64,000 nt of DNA from Fulvivirga ulvae. GTDB taxonomy: Bacteria > Bacteroidota > Bacteroidia > Cytophagales > Cyclobacteriaceae. Under the pieces are notes generated by a model, which saw only the letters and a program-made list of their open reading frames with translations, had not been told where the DNA came from and did no database searches. The stretch covers positions 3,497,501 to 3,561,500 of the forward strand of contig NZ_CP089981.1 of the NCBI RefSeq assembly GCF_021389975.1, written 5' to 3'. Below, one piece after another: positions 8,200 to 16,494 of the stretch (its first letter is position 1; each line of letters opens with the position of its first letter). Position numbers and translations under genes: made by a program.

Positions 8200-8781
8200 A
8201 TGAATTCTAAAGTTGATTGGTTCTTTAATAAAGATACTGAGTGGCAGAAAGAATATAAGAAGTTGAGAGCAATCGCCCTGGATTGTGGCCTGACCGAAGA
8301 GCTGAAATGGGGTGTTCCATGCTATACATATAGGAATAGTAATGTTGTTTTAATACACGGATTTAAAGAATACTGCGCATTTCTGTTTCACAAGGGAGTT
8401 TTGCTTGAGGATGCCGAAGGTATTCTTATTCAGCAAACTGAGAATGTGCAGTCGGCACGTCAGGTTCGGTTTACTAATCTGCGGCAAATCACGGAAATGG
8501 AGTCCATACTGAAGGCATACATTTATGAAGCCATAGAAGTGGAAAAAGCCGGACTGAAGGTAGAAATGAAAAAGACCTCGGAATTTAACATGCCGGAAGA
8601 GTTTCAGAAAGCTCTGGATGAAAAAGCTGGTTTGAAAGATGCCTTCGAAGCCTTGACGCCGGGAAGGCAAAGAGGATACCTGCTTCATTTTTCACAACCG
8701 AAGCAGTCTAAAACGAGGGTGTCCAGGATAGAGAAGTGTATGCCACATATTTTTGAAGGCAAGGGGCTGAATGACCAGTAA
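8200..8781 (+). CDS. YdeI/DUF1801-type protein, copy 1
   Basis: A 193-residue soluble protein with the DUF1801 (YdhG-like) fold at 15-115 (EELKWGVPCYTYRNSNVVLIHGFKEYCAFLFHKGVLL) and the YdeI-type C-terminal helical segment (ALTPGRQRGYLLHFSQPKQSKTRVSRIEKCMPHIFEGKGLND). The latter carries the recurrent pattern of regularly spaced basic residues seen in bacteriocin-protection YdeI/OmpD-associated proteins. Function in this family is poorly defined. It is followed 35 bp later by a paralogue, and the two share long identical stretches such as the AYIYEAIEVEKAGLKV segment, showing tandem duplication. Confidence 0.85.
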   Translation: MNSKVDWFFNKDTEWQKEYKKLRAIALDCGLTEELKWGVPCYTYRNSNVVLIHGFKEYCAFLFHKGVLLEDAEGILIQQTENVQSARQVRFTNLRQITEMESILKAYIYEAIEVEKAGLKVEMKKTSEFNMPEEFQKALDEKAGLKDAFEALTPGRQRGYLLHFSQPKQSKTRVSRIEKCMPHIFEGKGLNDQ

Positions 8782-8816
8782 ATTTGGTAAGCAAAGACTG
8801 AGAAATAGTTGCTAAA

Positions 8817-9464
8817 ATGGAAGTAAAGAACCCGAAGATCGATGCATACCTTGCAGAAGGGTGCGGACGCTGCCCTCTGGGAGGCACACCTGACTGCAAA
8901 GTCCACAACTGGCAGAAGGAATTAAAGCTGTTGAGAACAATTGTACTCGGCTGTGGGCTGACGGAAGAGTTGAAGTGGGGCGTACCCTGTTATACATTTC
9001 AAAATAGCAATGTATCCATAGTGGCAGCATTCAAGGAGTACTGCTCGCTGAGCTTCTTTAAAGGCGCTTTGCTAAACGATGCCCATAATATCCTCGTCAA
9101 GCCCGGCGAAAACACGCAGTCTGACCGGCTCGTCAGATTTACCAATGTGGAGGAAATTATGGAGCTGGAGCCTATTCTGAAAGCCTACATTTATGAAGCC
9201 ATAGAAGTGGAAAAGGCAGGCCTGAAAGTAAGCTTTAAAAAAGACCAGGAACCAATGCCTGAAGAGCTGCACCGGAAATTAGATGAAAACCCGGCGTTAA
9301 AGACCGCTTTTGAGGCTTTGACCCCAGGGCGGCAAAGGGCATACATTATTTATTTTTCTGCACCCAAACAGTCCAAAACCCGGGAAGCCAGGATTGAGAA
9401 GTATACTCCGCAAATCCTGGAAGGAATAGGGCTGCATGATAAATATTCGTGCAATAAGAAATAG
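8817..9464 (+). CDS. YdeI/DUF1801-type protein, copy 2 with N-terminal Cys motif
   Basis: The second tandem copy, 215 residues. It aligns over its whole length with the gene just upstream but has an extra N-terminus, YLAEGCGRCPLGGTPDCKVHNW, with Cys16, Cys19, Cys27 and a His, a possible metal- or redox-active site absent from copy 1. The DUF1801 core (ELKWGVPCYTFQNSNVSIVAAFKEYCSLSFFKGALL) and the YdeI tail (FEALTPGRQRAYIIYFSAPKQSKTREARIEKYTPQIL) are intact. In my reading the cysteine form is the common one in Bacteroidota, and copy 1 looks like the derivative that lost it (inference). Confidence 0.85.
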   Translation: MEVKNPKIDAYLAEGCGRCPLGGTPDCKVHNWQKELKLLRTIVLGCGLTEELKWGVPCYTFQNSNVSIVAAFKEYCSLSFFKGALLNDAHNILVKPGENTQSDRLVRFTNVEEIMELEPILKAYIYEAIEVEKAGLKVSFKKDQEPMPEELHRKLDENPALKTAFEALTPGRQRAYIIYFSAPKQSKTREARIEKYTPQILEGIGLHDKYSCNKK

Positions 9465-9699
9465 AAACCTGCTACTGTAATCCTGCGGCATTTAAAAAAA
9501 GCCTGCTGGATGGCAAATCGTGTAGAATTTGAATGATACTGAGCACCAACTAAATTGCGGCTTTACTAAGCTTTTAAAGTTTGCAAAAGCCTGGCTATGA
9601 CTCAGCAGGAGCCGTATTGCTGGTGGATGTACGGGGCAGACATCGGGGAGGAAGGGGAAACTGTTATATGCCGTGCCTCTGGTACTTTATATGAGTACT
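9465..9699. repeat. Intergenic gap with dispersed repeat copy C (9546-9600)
   Basis: This 235-bp gap between convergent genes holds one copy of the dispersed intergenic repeat: CAACTAAATTGCGGCTTTAC at 9547-9566, then TAAGCTTTTAAAGTTTGC. The same pattern, CAGAACTAAA-n4-GCGGC-n-TTACTnAACTTCCA, is found at 55804, 58991 and, inverted, at 47606. No ORF is supported. Confidence 0.6.
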
Positions 9700-10275
9700 T
9701 CAGGCTACTTCCCGTCTTACGCTTAAGTGTTGAAGCGCCATCTTCTTGAGGGTGTCAAGAGACAGCGTATGAGCATTTACAACCTTAGCCTGCTCATCCC
9801 ACTTACGCATTTGCAGTATGATGTCTTTGAGAGGATTCTCCTCAAACCTGTTAATTTCTTGCTGAGACATAGGGCCTCCCTGGTAGTTCAGGGTCTTTTT
9901 ACTTGCCTCAGATAGTGCCATCAAATACTTCGGGTTCATAGCAGTGAGGTACCTCTTGGCTTCCACATGGCTGCGGACCAAAGCCGTTATTCTTTTGGAA
10001 AATCCGGCCGTCTTTAGATATTCTGCACCCATGTGTTCATGGTTGATAACTCCATAGTGCTCCATTCTTGAGCTCTCAGGAACATTTAGAAGGTGCCCGA
10101 TATCATGAAAGAATGCAGCTAACACCACCTCTTCGTCATAGCCCTGCTTATGGGCAAGTGTTGCCGTCTGCAGCATATGCTCAAGTTGGGACACAGCCTC
10201 GCCATAATATTCTTCATGGCCATTCGAAGCGTATAAGCTGAATATTTCTTTAATGGTTTCTCTCTCTTTAAGCAT
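9700..10275 (-). CDS. PhnZ-like HD-domain diiron oxygenase / phosphohydrolase
   Basis: A 191-residue HD-domain protein counted from the ATG at 10275; a TTG at 10326 would add 17 residues. Ligand candidates are His33 (QLEH), His57-Asp58 (FFHDIGH), His79 (INHEH), His103 (RSHVE) and Asp160 (KWDEQAK). This is the ligand spacing of PhnZ, the mixed-valent diiron oxygenase that cleaves 2-amino-1-hydroxyethylphosphonate, shifted by one. The substrate-binding Tyr and Glu of PhnZ, three residues apart, are matched by Tyr23 and Glu26 in EEYYGEAVSQLEH. No PhnY-type dioxygenase or phosphonate transporter is nearby, so the true substrate is open; related HD enzymes act on other phosphonates or inositols. 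The gene is convergent with the DUF1801 pair and divergent from 10464. Confidence 0.82.
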   Translation of the reverse strand: MLKERETIKEIFSLYASNGHEEYYGEAVSQLEHMLQTATLAHKQGYDEEVVLAAFFHDIGHLLNVPESSRMEHYGVINHEHMGAEYLKTAGFSKRITALVRSHVEAKRYLTAMNPKYLMALSEASKKTLNYQGGPMSQQEINRFEENPLKDIILQMRKWDEQAKVVNAHTLSLDTLKKMALQHLSVRREVA

Positions 10276-10463
10276 GCTCAAAATTATGAAGCGCTCAGTT
10301 TTGAGCCGTAAAGCTGAGTTTATCAAATTCTTAAGAAATACAACTTCCGTATTAATACAAGTGGTTGATCAAAGCAAGTCGGTTGGGCAGTGCTTTAATT
10401 TGTTTGTTGATTTTTTGTTAAACAAATGTTAAATTATTGTTACAATCCATTTTACGAGGGCCA

Positions 10464-11093
10464 ATGAAATTAATCACTTTAATCCTTATAGGTTTTATTA
10501 ATACTGCCGGACCGGCCGAGAAATGGTATGAAGGTTCTGTGGTAACCAGTGAAAATGAAGTTATAACAGGAGAATTCAGCATTAACCATGAATACCATTC
10601 GCTAATCCTCAAAAATGGTGAGGGGATCAGCGTACTGCCATCGCACAAAGTGAATTCCTTTAGGTTTTATGACAGAGATTTTAATATTAACCGAAAATAC
10701 CTGGCACTGACTTCCGTAAACGGGAAGCTTCCTGTCAGAAGGTTTTATGAGATAGTGGAAGAAGGGGCGATCCATGTCCTTCGGCTAAAGAAAAGCACAT
10801 CCAGTCCGTATTCATTTGAAAATGACAGCTACACCGGCAATAACAGAATAAGCCTGTCAGATGAAGCATATAACTACAGCTATTACCTGTTTTTTAAAAT
10901 GGACCTAATACCATTGGAAAGGTTTGGTAAGCAAGTGAGACCGCTTATAGAGGCAGAAGCAGATCATATTTCTTTATACATTGACAAACATAAATTGAAT
11001 GTAAACCAACCTTCGGCAGTAATACAACTTATATTGTATTATAACCAATTCATCAGGCAGCGGCAGGCTACCGATTTAGCAATTAGCAACTAG
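10464..11093 (+). CDS. Exported hypothetical protein
   Basis: I do not recognise this family. From the ATG at 10464 (GAGGG lies 8 bp upstream) it encodes 209 residues; a TTG at 10437 gives nine more and is less likely. The N-terminus MKLITLILIGFINTAGPAE is a short signal-peptide-like stretch. The body starts with YEGSVVTSENEVITGEFSINHEYHSLILKNGEGISVLPSHKVNSFRFYD, a beta-rich pattern typical of uncharacterised secreted proteins in Cytophagales in which a surface feature is described as a property set by the gene. The C-terminal half is alpha/beta and ends with a helical QLILYYNQFIRQRQ stretch. Neighbours give no functional hint. Confidence 0.65.
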   Translation: MKLITLILIGFINTAGPAEKWYEGSVVTSENEVITGEFSINHEYHSLILKNGEGISVLPSHKVNSFRFYDRDFNINRKYLALTSVNGKLPVRRFYEIVEEGAIHVLRLKKSTSSPYSFENDSYTGNNRISLSDEAYNYSYYLFFKMDLIPLERFGKQVRPLIEAEADHISLYIDKHKLNVNQPSAVIQLILYYNQFIRQRQATDLAISN

Positions 11094-11198
11094 CAGATAT
11101 TTCTTTCTTGTGAAGCGCATCAAGCACATTATAAGGAAAAGCTGCAGATACATTCAGCCATGTAGACTGGGGAATCTACATTACTTGACGGAAACCTC

Positions 11199-12092
11199 CT
11201 AAGATGCCATCTTTGTGTCTTTGTCTCCGATGTCTATTTTCAATCCTTTTTGATCAAACGGCACATTTTGCCATTTTCCCTGCCAGAGAATAGTCATTTT
11301 CTTATACCCAACGTCGTTCAGCATAGCCGCGCTTCTCTCGAAGGCCATGTTGATTTCTTCCGGATGATGCGCATCAGAGGTTAGAGTCACCGGTATTTTA
11401 AGTTCATAAGCCTTTTCGAGGATCCACCGGCTCGGGTAGGTCTGCCAGTTTTTCCGCGTATAGATGCCCCTCGTATTAACCTCAAGAATACAGCCCCTGT
11501 CCTTAATGGCTTTCAACGTGCTGATCACTTCGGTCTGATACCACTTGTCAAATTCAGAGAAGTAGATATTATCAGCATTGTGAATCTTGATCTTGTCCAG
11601 ATGCCCTACAATATCAGGTGTTTGCAGATCTATCATATCCCGTATCAAACCATAATAGGTACTGATACACTTTCTGATATTATTGTTATAGATAGCTTTT
11701 AGGCCGGCCTGGAAACTTTTGGTGTCACCATCTATTTCCCAGAGTTTTCCGTCAGGGTACCTGCCCGCATAGTGGACTGATCCGATAACATAGTCAAGGT
11801 TATACCTGACTTTCAGTTCTTTAGGGGAGGATATCCCTTCGATATAGTCGGCTTCCAGCCCGGTGTAGATCTCCAGCTTAGAATAGTACCTCCCTTTAAG
11901 CAACTCAATATCCTGTAAGTATTTTTCAATGTCGGCCTCCTTCATGCTCCACCCGTTTTCAATAGGCAGAGGAGAGTGAGAAGAAAACCCATAGGCCAAA
12001 AAATCTTTGTCAATAGCCCGTTTTGCATATTCTTCCGGTGCGAAATTACCATCACAATATTTGCAGTGTCCGTGGTAGTTAGTCCAAATCAT
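11199..12092 (-). CDS. PHP-domain phosphatase, histidinol-phosphatase-like
   Basis: A 297-residue PHP-family metal hydrolase, counted from the ATG at 12092 (a TTG three codons earlier is possible). Motifs in order are NYHGHCKYCDG (first His pair and Asp), FSSHSPL, GLEADYIEG (Glu), IGSVHY, VGHLDKIK, ILEVNTRGIYT and LTSDAHHPEEI near the C-terminus, which together supply the metal ligands of the polymerase-and-histidinol-phosphatase fold. The closest named relatives hydrolyse L-histidinol phosphate (HisJ/HisK type). No other his gene is in the window, so a biosynthetic role is uncertain and other phosphoester substrates are possible. It lies in tandem with the XRE-cupin regulator upstream but 205 bp apart. 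Confidence 0.85.
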   Translation of the reverse strand: MIWTNYHGHCKYCDGNFAPEEYAKRAIDKDFLAYGFSSHSPLPIENGWSMKEADIEKYLQDIELLKGRYYSKLEIYTGLEADYIEGISSPKELKVRYNLDYVIGSVHYAGRYPDGKLWEIDGDTKSFQAGLKAIYNNNIRKCISTYYGLIRDMIDLQTPDIVGHLDKIKIHNADNIYFSEFDKWYQTEVISTLKAIKDRGCILEVNTRGIYTRKNWQTYPSRWILEKAYELKIPVTLTSDAHHPEEINMAFERSAAMLNDVGYKKMTILWQGKWQNVPFDQKGLKIDIGDKDTKMAS

Positions 12093-12297
12093 AAAAGCCA
12101 ATATATCAAGTACCCGTTAACTAATTATTGCACAACGATCAACTTTATATTATTCAATGCAGACTTTTTTTAACATAAAAATAAACTGATGAACAGACTA
12201 ATTTTATATGTTCTGTTGATAATCAACGACTTATCCTTCTTTCTTTTAGATGCGTTGTTACAATTCACCGGATTGGCGGCAGGTGAAGTGCTGATAC
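12093..12297. other. Intergenic gap between PHP and XRE-cupin genes
   Basis: This A/T-rich gap holds no supported gene. It should contain the promoter of the minus-strand PHP gene, but I see no clean TTG-N20-TAnnTTTG match. Confidence 0.4.
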
Positions 12298-12873
12298 TTA
12301 ACTCTTCGGGTACATAAAATAAAATACCAGCATCAACGCATTTGTATTCAATAAGTTTTCAGGCCGATGTGGCTTGGAGGCATCAAAATATAAGGTGTCG
12401 CCTTCTTCCAGAATTATAGTTTTCTCTGCCAGCCTGTAGGCCACCCTGCCCTTCAGCAGATATTTAAGTTCAAAACCATCAGTAGAGGTAGCCTTGCCTT
12501 TGACACCGGGCTCCAGCTCCAGAAGTACAACTTCGATGTTTATATCATGAAGTTGCCGGCTCATGATATAGCGGTAATGGAAACCTGGCCGCTCCTCCTT
12601 TAACAGTGGTTCGTGGTTAGCCGGTTTTATCAGTATATGACCATCATCATCTGCACAATCGATACCTTCAAAAAATTTGACCGGAGCTATTGACATGGAT
12701 TTGAGTATGGAGAAAAACACCGGCATGGAAGGTATGCTTCTTGAGTTTTCTATTTTGGATATCAGCCCCTTGCTCAATCCGGAGCGCTCACTGATATCTC
12801 TTATCGTTAAGTTGGCTTTTAATCGTTCCTCCTTAATCTTTCTACCTATTGATGATATGAATTCCTGCTTCAT
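12298..12873 (-). CDS. XRE family regulator with cupin sensor domain
   Basis: A 191-residue transcription regulator. Residues 5-62 form an XRE/Cro helix-turn-helix (FISSIGRKIKEERLKANLTIRDISERSGLSKGLISKIENSRSIPSMPVFFSILKSM). Residues about 105-188 form a cupin beta-barrel (VVLLELEPGVKGKATSTDGFELKYLLKGRVAYRLAEKTIILEEGDTLYFDASKPHRPENL), which in this PuuR/HipB-like class senses a small effector. It is transcribed away from the SusC gene at 13226, so it may control that divergent nutrient locus, itself, or both. A perfect inverted repeat TTGCTTTAG/CTAAAGCAA lies directly upstream of its start. Confidence 0.92.
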   Translation of the reverse strand: MKQEFISSIGRKIKEERLKANLTIRDISERSGLSKGLISKIENSRSIPSMPVFFSILKSMSIAPVKFFEGIDCADDDGHILIKPANHEPLLKEERPGFHYRYIMSRQLHDINIEVVLLELEPGVKGKATSTDGFELKYLLKGRVAYRLAEKTIILEEGDTLYFDASKPHRPENLLNTNALMLVFYFMYPKS

Positions 12874-12880
12874 ATGGCTT

Positions 12881-12935
12881 TTGCTTTAGTGACAAAGTAA
12901 GTTTCATATTTATAAACTTTTTTAGGCTAAAGCAA
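12881..12935. promoter_or_regulatory. Inverted repeat upstream of XRE-cupin gene
   Basis: TTGCTTTAG at 12881-12889 and its exact inverse CTAAAGCAA at 12927-12935 flank a 37-bp A/T-rich segment that should contain the XRE promoter. It is a plausible autoregulatory operator in the divergent XRE/SusC intergenic region. Confidence 0.4.
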
Positions 12936-13225
12936 TAAGGGTAAGAGTAGTGTAGATGGCTGAAATGGTGGGTGTTAACAGTTTGTTAAGCCTTTTTCTT
13001 ATTTCAAAAAGCAGAATCGCCTTATTTACTAATAGTTAAAAGATCAAAATTAAAATACTATTAAAGACGCCACTGGAATTTTAAAGAATTGATAATCTGA
13101 GACCAAAACATCAGTCAACAATAAAAGCAAACTTGGTGGCAAAATTAAGCGCTGCCTCTTACAAGAGGAGGAGCCGTGAGATTGTTTTAAAGAGTTCTAT
13201 TTCTAACCACAAATACCCAAAATGT

Positions 13226-16200
13226 ATGAAAAACCTTTTACCTGCTAAAGCAAATGTATTGGCAAAACCCTCTCTTGGGGGGTTACTGGTATTTTGCTGT
13301 TTATGGTTTATGTGTGTAGCCGCCTATGCACAGAGCCGAACCGTTACCGGAAAGGTAACAGATCAAGCCGACGGAAACGGTATACCCGGAGTCAATGTAG
13401 TTGTTCAGGGCACTTCCAATGGTACCGTTACTGATTATCAGGGCGACTATACCATGCAAGTTGATGACAATAATGCAATCCTTATTTTTTCTTTTGTAGG
13501 ATATGAAAACCAGGAAGTTAATGTTGGCACAAAATCAGTTGTAGATATTGCCATGAGCAGTGGTATCGTGCAGCTTTCCGAGGTGGTGGTTACTGCCCTT
13601 GGTGTAGAGCGGGAGACCAAAGCACTGGGCTATTCCACCCAGGAGATAGATGGGGATGAACTTACGGAAGCAAGAGAAACCAACCTCGTAAGTTCTCTTT
13701 CCGGTAAGATTGCCGGTGTACAGGTGGCTAACAGCGGTACCACCATAGGTGGGTCATCCAGGGTAACCATCAGGGGCGAATCGTCACTTGACATCAATGC
13801 CAACCAGCCGCTGTTTATTGTAGACGGAATACCCATTAGTAATGAAGTAGTAGGGGCATCGGGTACAGGTACCCTTGAGGTAGACTATGGCAATGCAGCA
13901 GGAGAAATCAATCCTGACGACATAGCTTCTATTAATATATTAAAAGGGCCTGCCGCCGCTGCTTTGTACGGATCAAGGGCTGCCAATGGGGCGATTATTA
14001 TAACTACAAAATCAGGAAAGGCCAAAAAAGGATTGGGCATCACTGTAAACAGCAATGTCTCATTCGAAAGGCCATTGATACTTCCTGACTGGCAGGATGT
14101 GTACGGGCAGGGTAACAACGGTCAGTTCGAGTTCGTTGATGGTGCCGGTTCTGGTAATGCAGATGGTGTTGATGAAAGCTGGGGCCCAAGAATGGAAGGT
14201 CAGGCTATCCCTCAGTTTGATTCACCCCGCAACATACCCGGCTTCAGAGGGGGGGACCTCAATGCCCCGGCAGGTAGTACAATTACAGCTACACCATGGA
14301 CAAAAAATGAAGATAATATCAGCGATTTCTTCGAAACAGGTGTAACTCTGACTAACAACGTGGCGATTACTGCTGCCAATGACAATGGGCATATGAGACT
14401 AAGCTGGACCAACCTTAACCAGGACGGTATGCTGCCCAACACTAACCTCGATAGAAATACACTTTCCCTGAGTGGAGGACTGAAACTAAGCGAGAAACTG
14501 AATGTACAAACTTCGATCAATTACATTAATACCCAAAGCGACAACAGACCGGCAATAAGCTATGGTACCGAAAGTATCATGTACTTGTGGATATGGTACG
14601 GCAGGCAGATCAACACGGGAAGTCTGAGAGACTACTGGATGCCCGGCCTGGAAGGAAGACAGCAGTTCAATTACAATTACAACTATCATGACAACCCGTA
14701 CTTTACCATGTATGAGAACACCAATGGACAGGCTAAGGACAGGCTGTTTGGTAATGTATCGGTTACCTACAAGTTTACGGATGAGCTAAGCCTGATGCTG
14801 AGGACAGGGACAGATTTTTATAATGAGTTGAGGGATAAGAGGAGGGCATACAGCACACAAAGGTTCCCTTTAGGTATGTACCGGGAGGACGATATATTCT
14901 TTATGGAGCGAAACTCAGATTTCCTGCTGAGCTATCAGAAAAGCCTCTCCGAAAACTTTGCCCTCAACGTATCGGTAGGAGGAAACCAGATGAGACAGAA
15001 GCAGGAATACCAGCAAACTGTGGCACCGCAGCTCCTTATTCCTGAAATATATAACTTCTCCAACTCTGCCGTTCAGCTTCAGATAGATGAAAGCAACCAG
15101 GAAAAAAGAATCAATAGTTTGTATGGATATGCCCAGATCGGGTACAAGAATATGCTGTTTCTGGATATTACCGGAAGGAACGACTGGTCCAGTACACTGC
15201 CGGAGCAGAACAACTCCTATTTTTATCCGTCGGTGACTTTAAGTGCAGTGGTCAGCGATATGGTGCAGCTCCCGGAGCCGATAGCCTTTGTGAAGCTAAG
15301 GGCAGCCTATGCAGAGGTAGGAAATGATACCGATCCATACCAACTTCGAAATGTTTACATGTCAGGCACACCTTTCGGACCAAATCAGGCCAAAGGGGAA
15401 TCATCGATACTTAAAAACCCTGACCTCAGGCCTGAAACTACCAGCTCCTACGAATTTGGGACTGACCTCAGGTTTTTTAACGGCAGGCTTGGCATTGACT
15501 TTACTTATTACCAGAACAGTACCAAAGATCAGATATTACCCATTACGCTGGACCAGTCTACAGGCTATACGGCCAAGATCATCAACGCCGGTGAAATTAA
15601 AAATCATGGCATAGAGCTGATGCTCAACGGGCGACCGTTGCAAAACAAAGACGGACTGAGTTGGGACATCAATGTAAACTGGACAAGGAACAGGAGTGAA
15701 GTGCTTGAGCTGGCGGATGGTATAGATGCATACACCCTTACAGAAAGAAACGGAGCCTACATACAAGCCAGGGTCGGAGAGCAGATGGGGGCTATCTATG
15801 GAGTTGGTTTTGCCCGTGTGGAAGATAAGAGCAGCCCTTATTATGGTCAGATCATACATTCGGAAGAAGGTACGCCACTTCGCGACCCTGACCTGGTATA
15901 TCAGGGTAATTACAACCCTGACTGGATGCTGGGTGTGCAGAATATGCTTTCATACAAAGGGCTTTCCCTGAGCTTCCTTTTCGATGTCCGGGAAGGTGGT
16001 ATCGTAGTGTCTCGCACCAAAACCATTGGAAGTACTTCAGGACAGCTTGAAGAAACCCTGTACGGCCGCCCTAATGGTTATGACCTTGCGCTTGCCGAAA
16101 ACGGAATTATCAGCGAAGGTGTGATCGAAAACGGTGATGGTACCTTCAGGCCTAATGACGTGAAAATATCATCACGAAACTGGCACAACAGGTATTACGA

Positions 16201-16477
16201 GCGCAATAATGTTGAGGCTGCCAAATATGATGCTTCCTATGTGAAACTACGTGAAGTGAAGATTGGCTATACCTTCCCGGATAAATTCTTCGGAAATTTG
16301 CCATTCAGAAATGTCAACCTCTCTGTGGTAGGGCGTAACCTGCTTTTATGGACAGAAAACCCTCACTTCGACCCTGATGTGCTCTCTATGAGTGGCGGTA
16401 CTTTGCAGCCGGGTATTGAAAATATGGCATATCCATCTGCCCGTAGCATAGGCTTCAATTTGAGTTTTAATCTTTAA
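13226..16477 (+). CDS. SusC/RagA-family TonB-dependent outer membrane receptor
   Basis: From the ATG at 13226 the product is 1083 residues; a GTG at 13133 would add 31 non-hydrophobic residues before the signal peptide and is less likely. After the signal peptide (ending CVAAYAQ) comes a carboxypeptidase-regulatory-like domain (RTVTGKVTDQADGNGIPGVNVVVQGTSNG), then a TonB-box-like segment (LSEVVVTALGVERE) and the plug with the SusC signature NQPLFIVDGIPISN. The remaining ~850 residues are a 22-strand-type beta-barrel ending in an aromatic-rich strand (SIGFNLSFNL). It imports a ligand across the outer membrane with energy from TonB. The partner SusD follows 17 bp later, and a predicted phosphatase after that hints at a phosphorylated substrate (inference). 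Confidence 0.95.
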   Translation: MKNLLPAKANVLAKPSLGGLLVFCCLWFMCVAAYAQSRTVTGKVTDQADGNGIPGVNVVVQGTSNGTVTDYQGDYTMQVDDNNAILIFSFVGYENQEVNVGTKSVVDIAMSSGIVQLSEVVVTALGVERETKALGYSTQEIDGDELTEARETNLVSSLSGKIAGVQVANSGTTIGGSSRVTIRGESSLDINANQPLFIVDGIPISNEVVGASGTGTLEVDYGNAAGEINPDDIASINILKGPAAAALYGSRAANGAIIITTKSGKAKKGLGITVNSNVSFERPLILPDWQDVYGQGNNGQFEFVDGAGSGNADGVDESWGPRMEGQAIPQFDSPRNIPGFRGGDLNAPAGSTITATPWTKNEDNISDFFETGVTLTNNVAITAANDNGHMRLSWTNLNQDGMLPNTNLDRNTLSLSGGLKLSEKLNVQTSINYINTQSDNRPAISYGTESIMYLWIWYGRQINTGSLRDYWMPGLEGRQQFNYNYNYHDNPYFTMYENTNGQAKDRLFGNVSVTYKFTDELSLMLRTGTDFYNELRDKRRAYSTQRFPLGMYREDDIFFMERNSDFLLSYQKSLSENFALNVSVGGNQMRQKQEYQQTVAPQLLIPEIYNFSNSAVQLQIDESNQEKRINSLYGYAQIGYKNMLFLDITGRNDWSSTLPEQNNSYFYPSVTLSAVVSDMVQLPEPIAFVKLRAAYAEVGNDTDPYQLRNVYMSGTPFGPNQAKGESSILKNPDLRPETTSSYEFGTDLRFFNGRLGIDFTYYQNSTKDQILPITLDQSTGYTAKIINAGEIKNHGIELMLNGRPLQNKDGLSWDINVNWTRNRSEVLELADGIDAYTLTERNGAYIQARVGEQMGAIYGVGFARVEDKSSPYYGQIIHSEEGTPLRDPDLVYQGNYNPDWMLGVQNMLSYKGLSLSFLFDVREGGIVVSRTKTIGSTSGQLEETLYGRPNGYDLALAENGIISEGVIENGDGTFRPNDVKISSRNWHNRYYERNNVEAAKYDASYVKLREVKIGYTFPDKFFGNLPFRNVNLSVVGRNLLLWTENPHFDPDVLSMSGGTLQPGIENMAYPSARSIGFNLSFNL

Positions 16478-16494
16478 TAACTGAGGAAATGATC

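Noticed and set aside
13133..13225. Upstream extension of the SusC gene to a GTG at 13133
   Set aside because: It would place 31 basic, non-hydrophobic residues before the signal peptide; the ATG at 13226 is the better start.
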